The notes beneath the pieces are model-generated. The model was not told the DNA's origin, did no database searches, and was given only the letters and a program-made list of their open reading frames with translations. Below, in pieces: positions 63,685-64,000 of a DNA stretch of 64,000 nucleotides. Each line of letters begins with the position of its first letter. Within the stretch, counting starts at the first letter, position 1. This stretch comes from Clostridium fungisolvens (GTDB lineage Bacteria > Bacillota > Clostridia > Clostridiales > Clostridiaceae), in NCBI RefSeq assembly GCF_014193895.1, contig NZ_BLZR01000001.1, positions 2,914,001-2,978,000 on the forward strand, given 5' to 3'. Position numbers and translations under genes: made by a program.

Positions 63685-63998
63685 TCTTTATGCCCCTTTA
63701 CTATATTATTCACTCCATTTACAAATCCAACCCATTCCTCTAGTAGCTCATCTTTAGTTGTCTTTCCTAAATCCGTTAATCTATAATACTTTCTTGGAGG
63801 TCCTTCTTGAGATTCTTTTAAATAGGTCTCAAAATAACCTTCGTTATTAAGCCTTCTCAATATGGGATATATGGTTCCATCGGAAATAGCTATATTCTTT
63901 GATATCTCATTTACTAGCTCATAGCCATAACGATCTCCTTCTGAAAGTATACATAAAACACATAATTCTAATATGCCTTTTTTCAATTGAGTATTCAT
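63681..63998 (-). CDS. PadR-family transcriptional regulator
   Basis: A complete 105-residue regulator: [35 protein letters not shown], then [41 protein letters not shown], the winged-helix core of PadR with its usual YYRLT strand. The C-terminal helix mediates dimer formation. It sits at the right edge of the window, two bases from the end, so its ribosome binding site and promoter are out of sight. It is coupled by four bases to the HAAS protein gene, which probably is both its partner and its target. Confidence 0.92.
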   Translation of the reverse strand: MNTQLKKGILELCVLCILSEGDRYGYELVNEISKNIAISDGTIYPILRRLNNEGYFETYLKESQEGPPRKYYRLTDLGKTTKDELLEEWVGFVNGVNNIVKGHKE

Positions 63999-64000
63999 TT

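Overview
The window is AT-rich chromosomal DNA from a low-GC Gram-positive anaerobe, most probably Clostridium in the strict sense. This rests on strong AGGAGG-type ribosome binding sites, intrinsic terminators after most genes, an oxygen-independent B12-type ribonucleotide reductase, Bce- and Van-type cell-envelope stress modules, and small clostridial/bacillary families (DUF1659, DUF2922, YvrJ, VanZ). No rRNA, tRNA, CRISPR array or prophage was seen.

Layout. 1-9.4 kb: a glycoside hydrolase family 3 (GH3) region with a partial GH3 gene, a GH3 pseudogene, an Agr-type LytTR regulator/kinase pair, an intact membrane-anchored GH3 with a lipoprotein and a small membrane protein, then a remnant of a second copy of the kinase 3' end. 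9.4-10.6 kb: DUF2922, DUF1659 and YvrJ small proteins. 10.6-15.6 kb: a complete BceRS-BceAB antimicrobial peptide sensing and resistance module. 15.9-21.6 kb: aldo/keto reductase with an ArsR regulator, a DrrAB-type ABC exporter, a flavin-binding protein divergent from a WYL regulator, and a VanZ-like protein. 21.9-24.8 kb: VanR-VanS with a membrane-anchored D,D-carboxypeptidase but no van ligase genes. 25.5-30.8 kb: MATE exporter, methyltransferase, an IS3-family element and two small genes.

30.9-39.4 kb holds the most unusual locus: a minus-strand four-gene operon of a von Willebrand A membrane protein, a large tubulin/FtsZ-like GTPase, a second protein that looks like a GTPase-dead tubulin-like paralogue with two membrane spans, and a membrane protein with a degenerate transglutaminase-like domain. 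It resembles the predicted FtsZ-like/vWA membrane-remodelling systems found by comparative genomics; the pseudo-tubulin and the transglutaminase-like subunit are the parts least covered by that description.

39.8-49.8 kb: glutamate dehydrogenase, class II ribonucleotide reductase behind two NrdR boxes, small membrane proteins, and an Lsa-type ABC-F ribosome-protection gene preceded by a roughly 580-nt leader with two short ORFs and terminator hairpins, then a flavin reductase. 50-64 kb: an anchored hypothetical protein, a J-TPR-SEC-C protein, a TetR regulator, PepF peptidase, a secreted beta-lactamase-fold serine hydrolase, a TetR regulator with two operators upstream of an ABC exporter operon, a MazG-like pyrophosphohydrolase, and a PadR/HAAS pair whose HAAS protein carries 11-residue repeats.

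At least three families of imperfectly palindromic intergenic repeats are scattered through the window: family B (about 95 bp, ends like GAACCACTTCGATCCGAAAT), family A (about 95-105 bp, ends like GGGTTCCT/AGGAACCC) and family C (72 bp, 19-bp perfect arms). They sit between genes, inside operons and in 5' leaders. All functions are read from sequence alone; no database search was possible.
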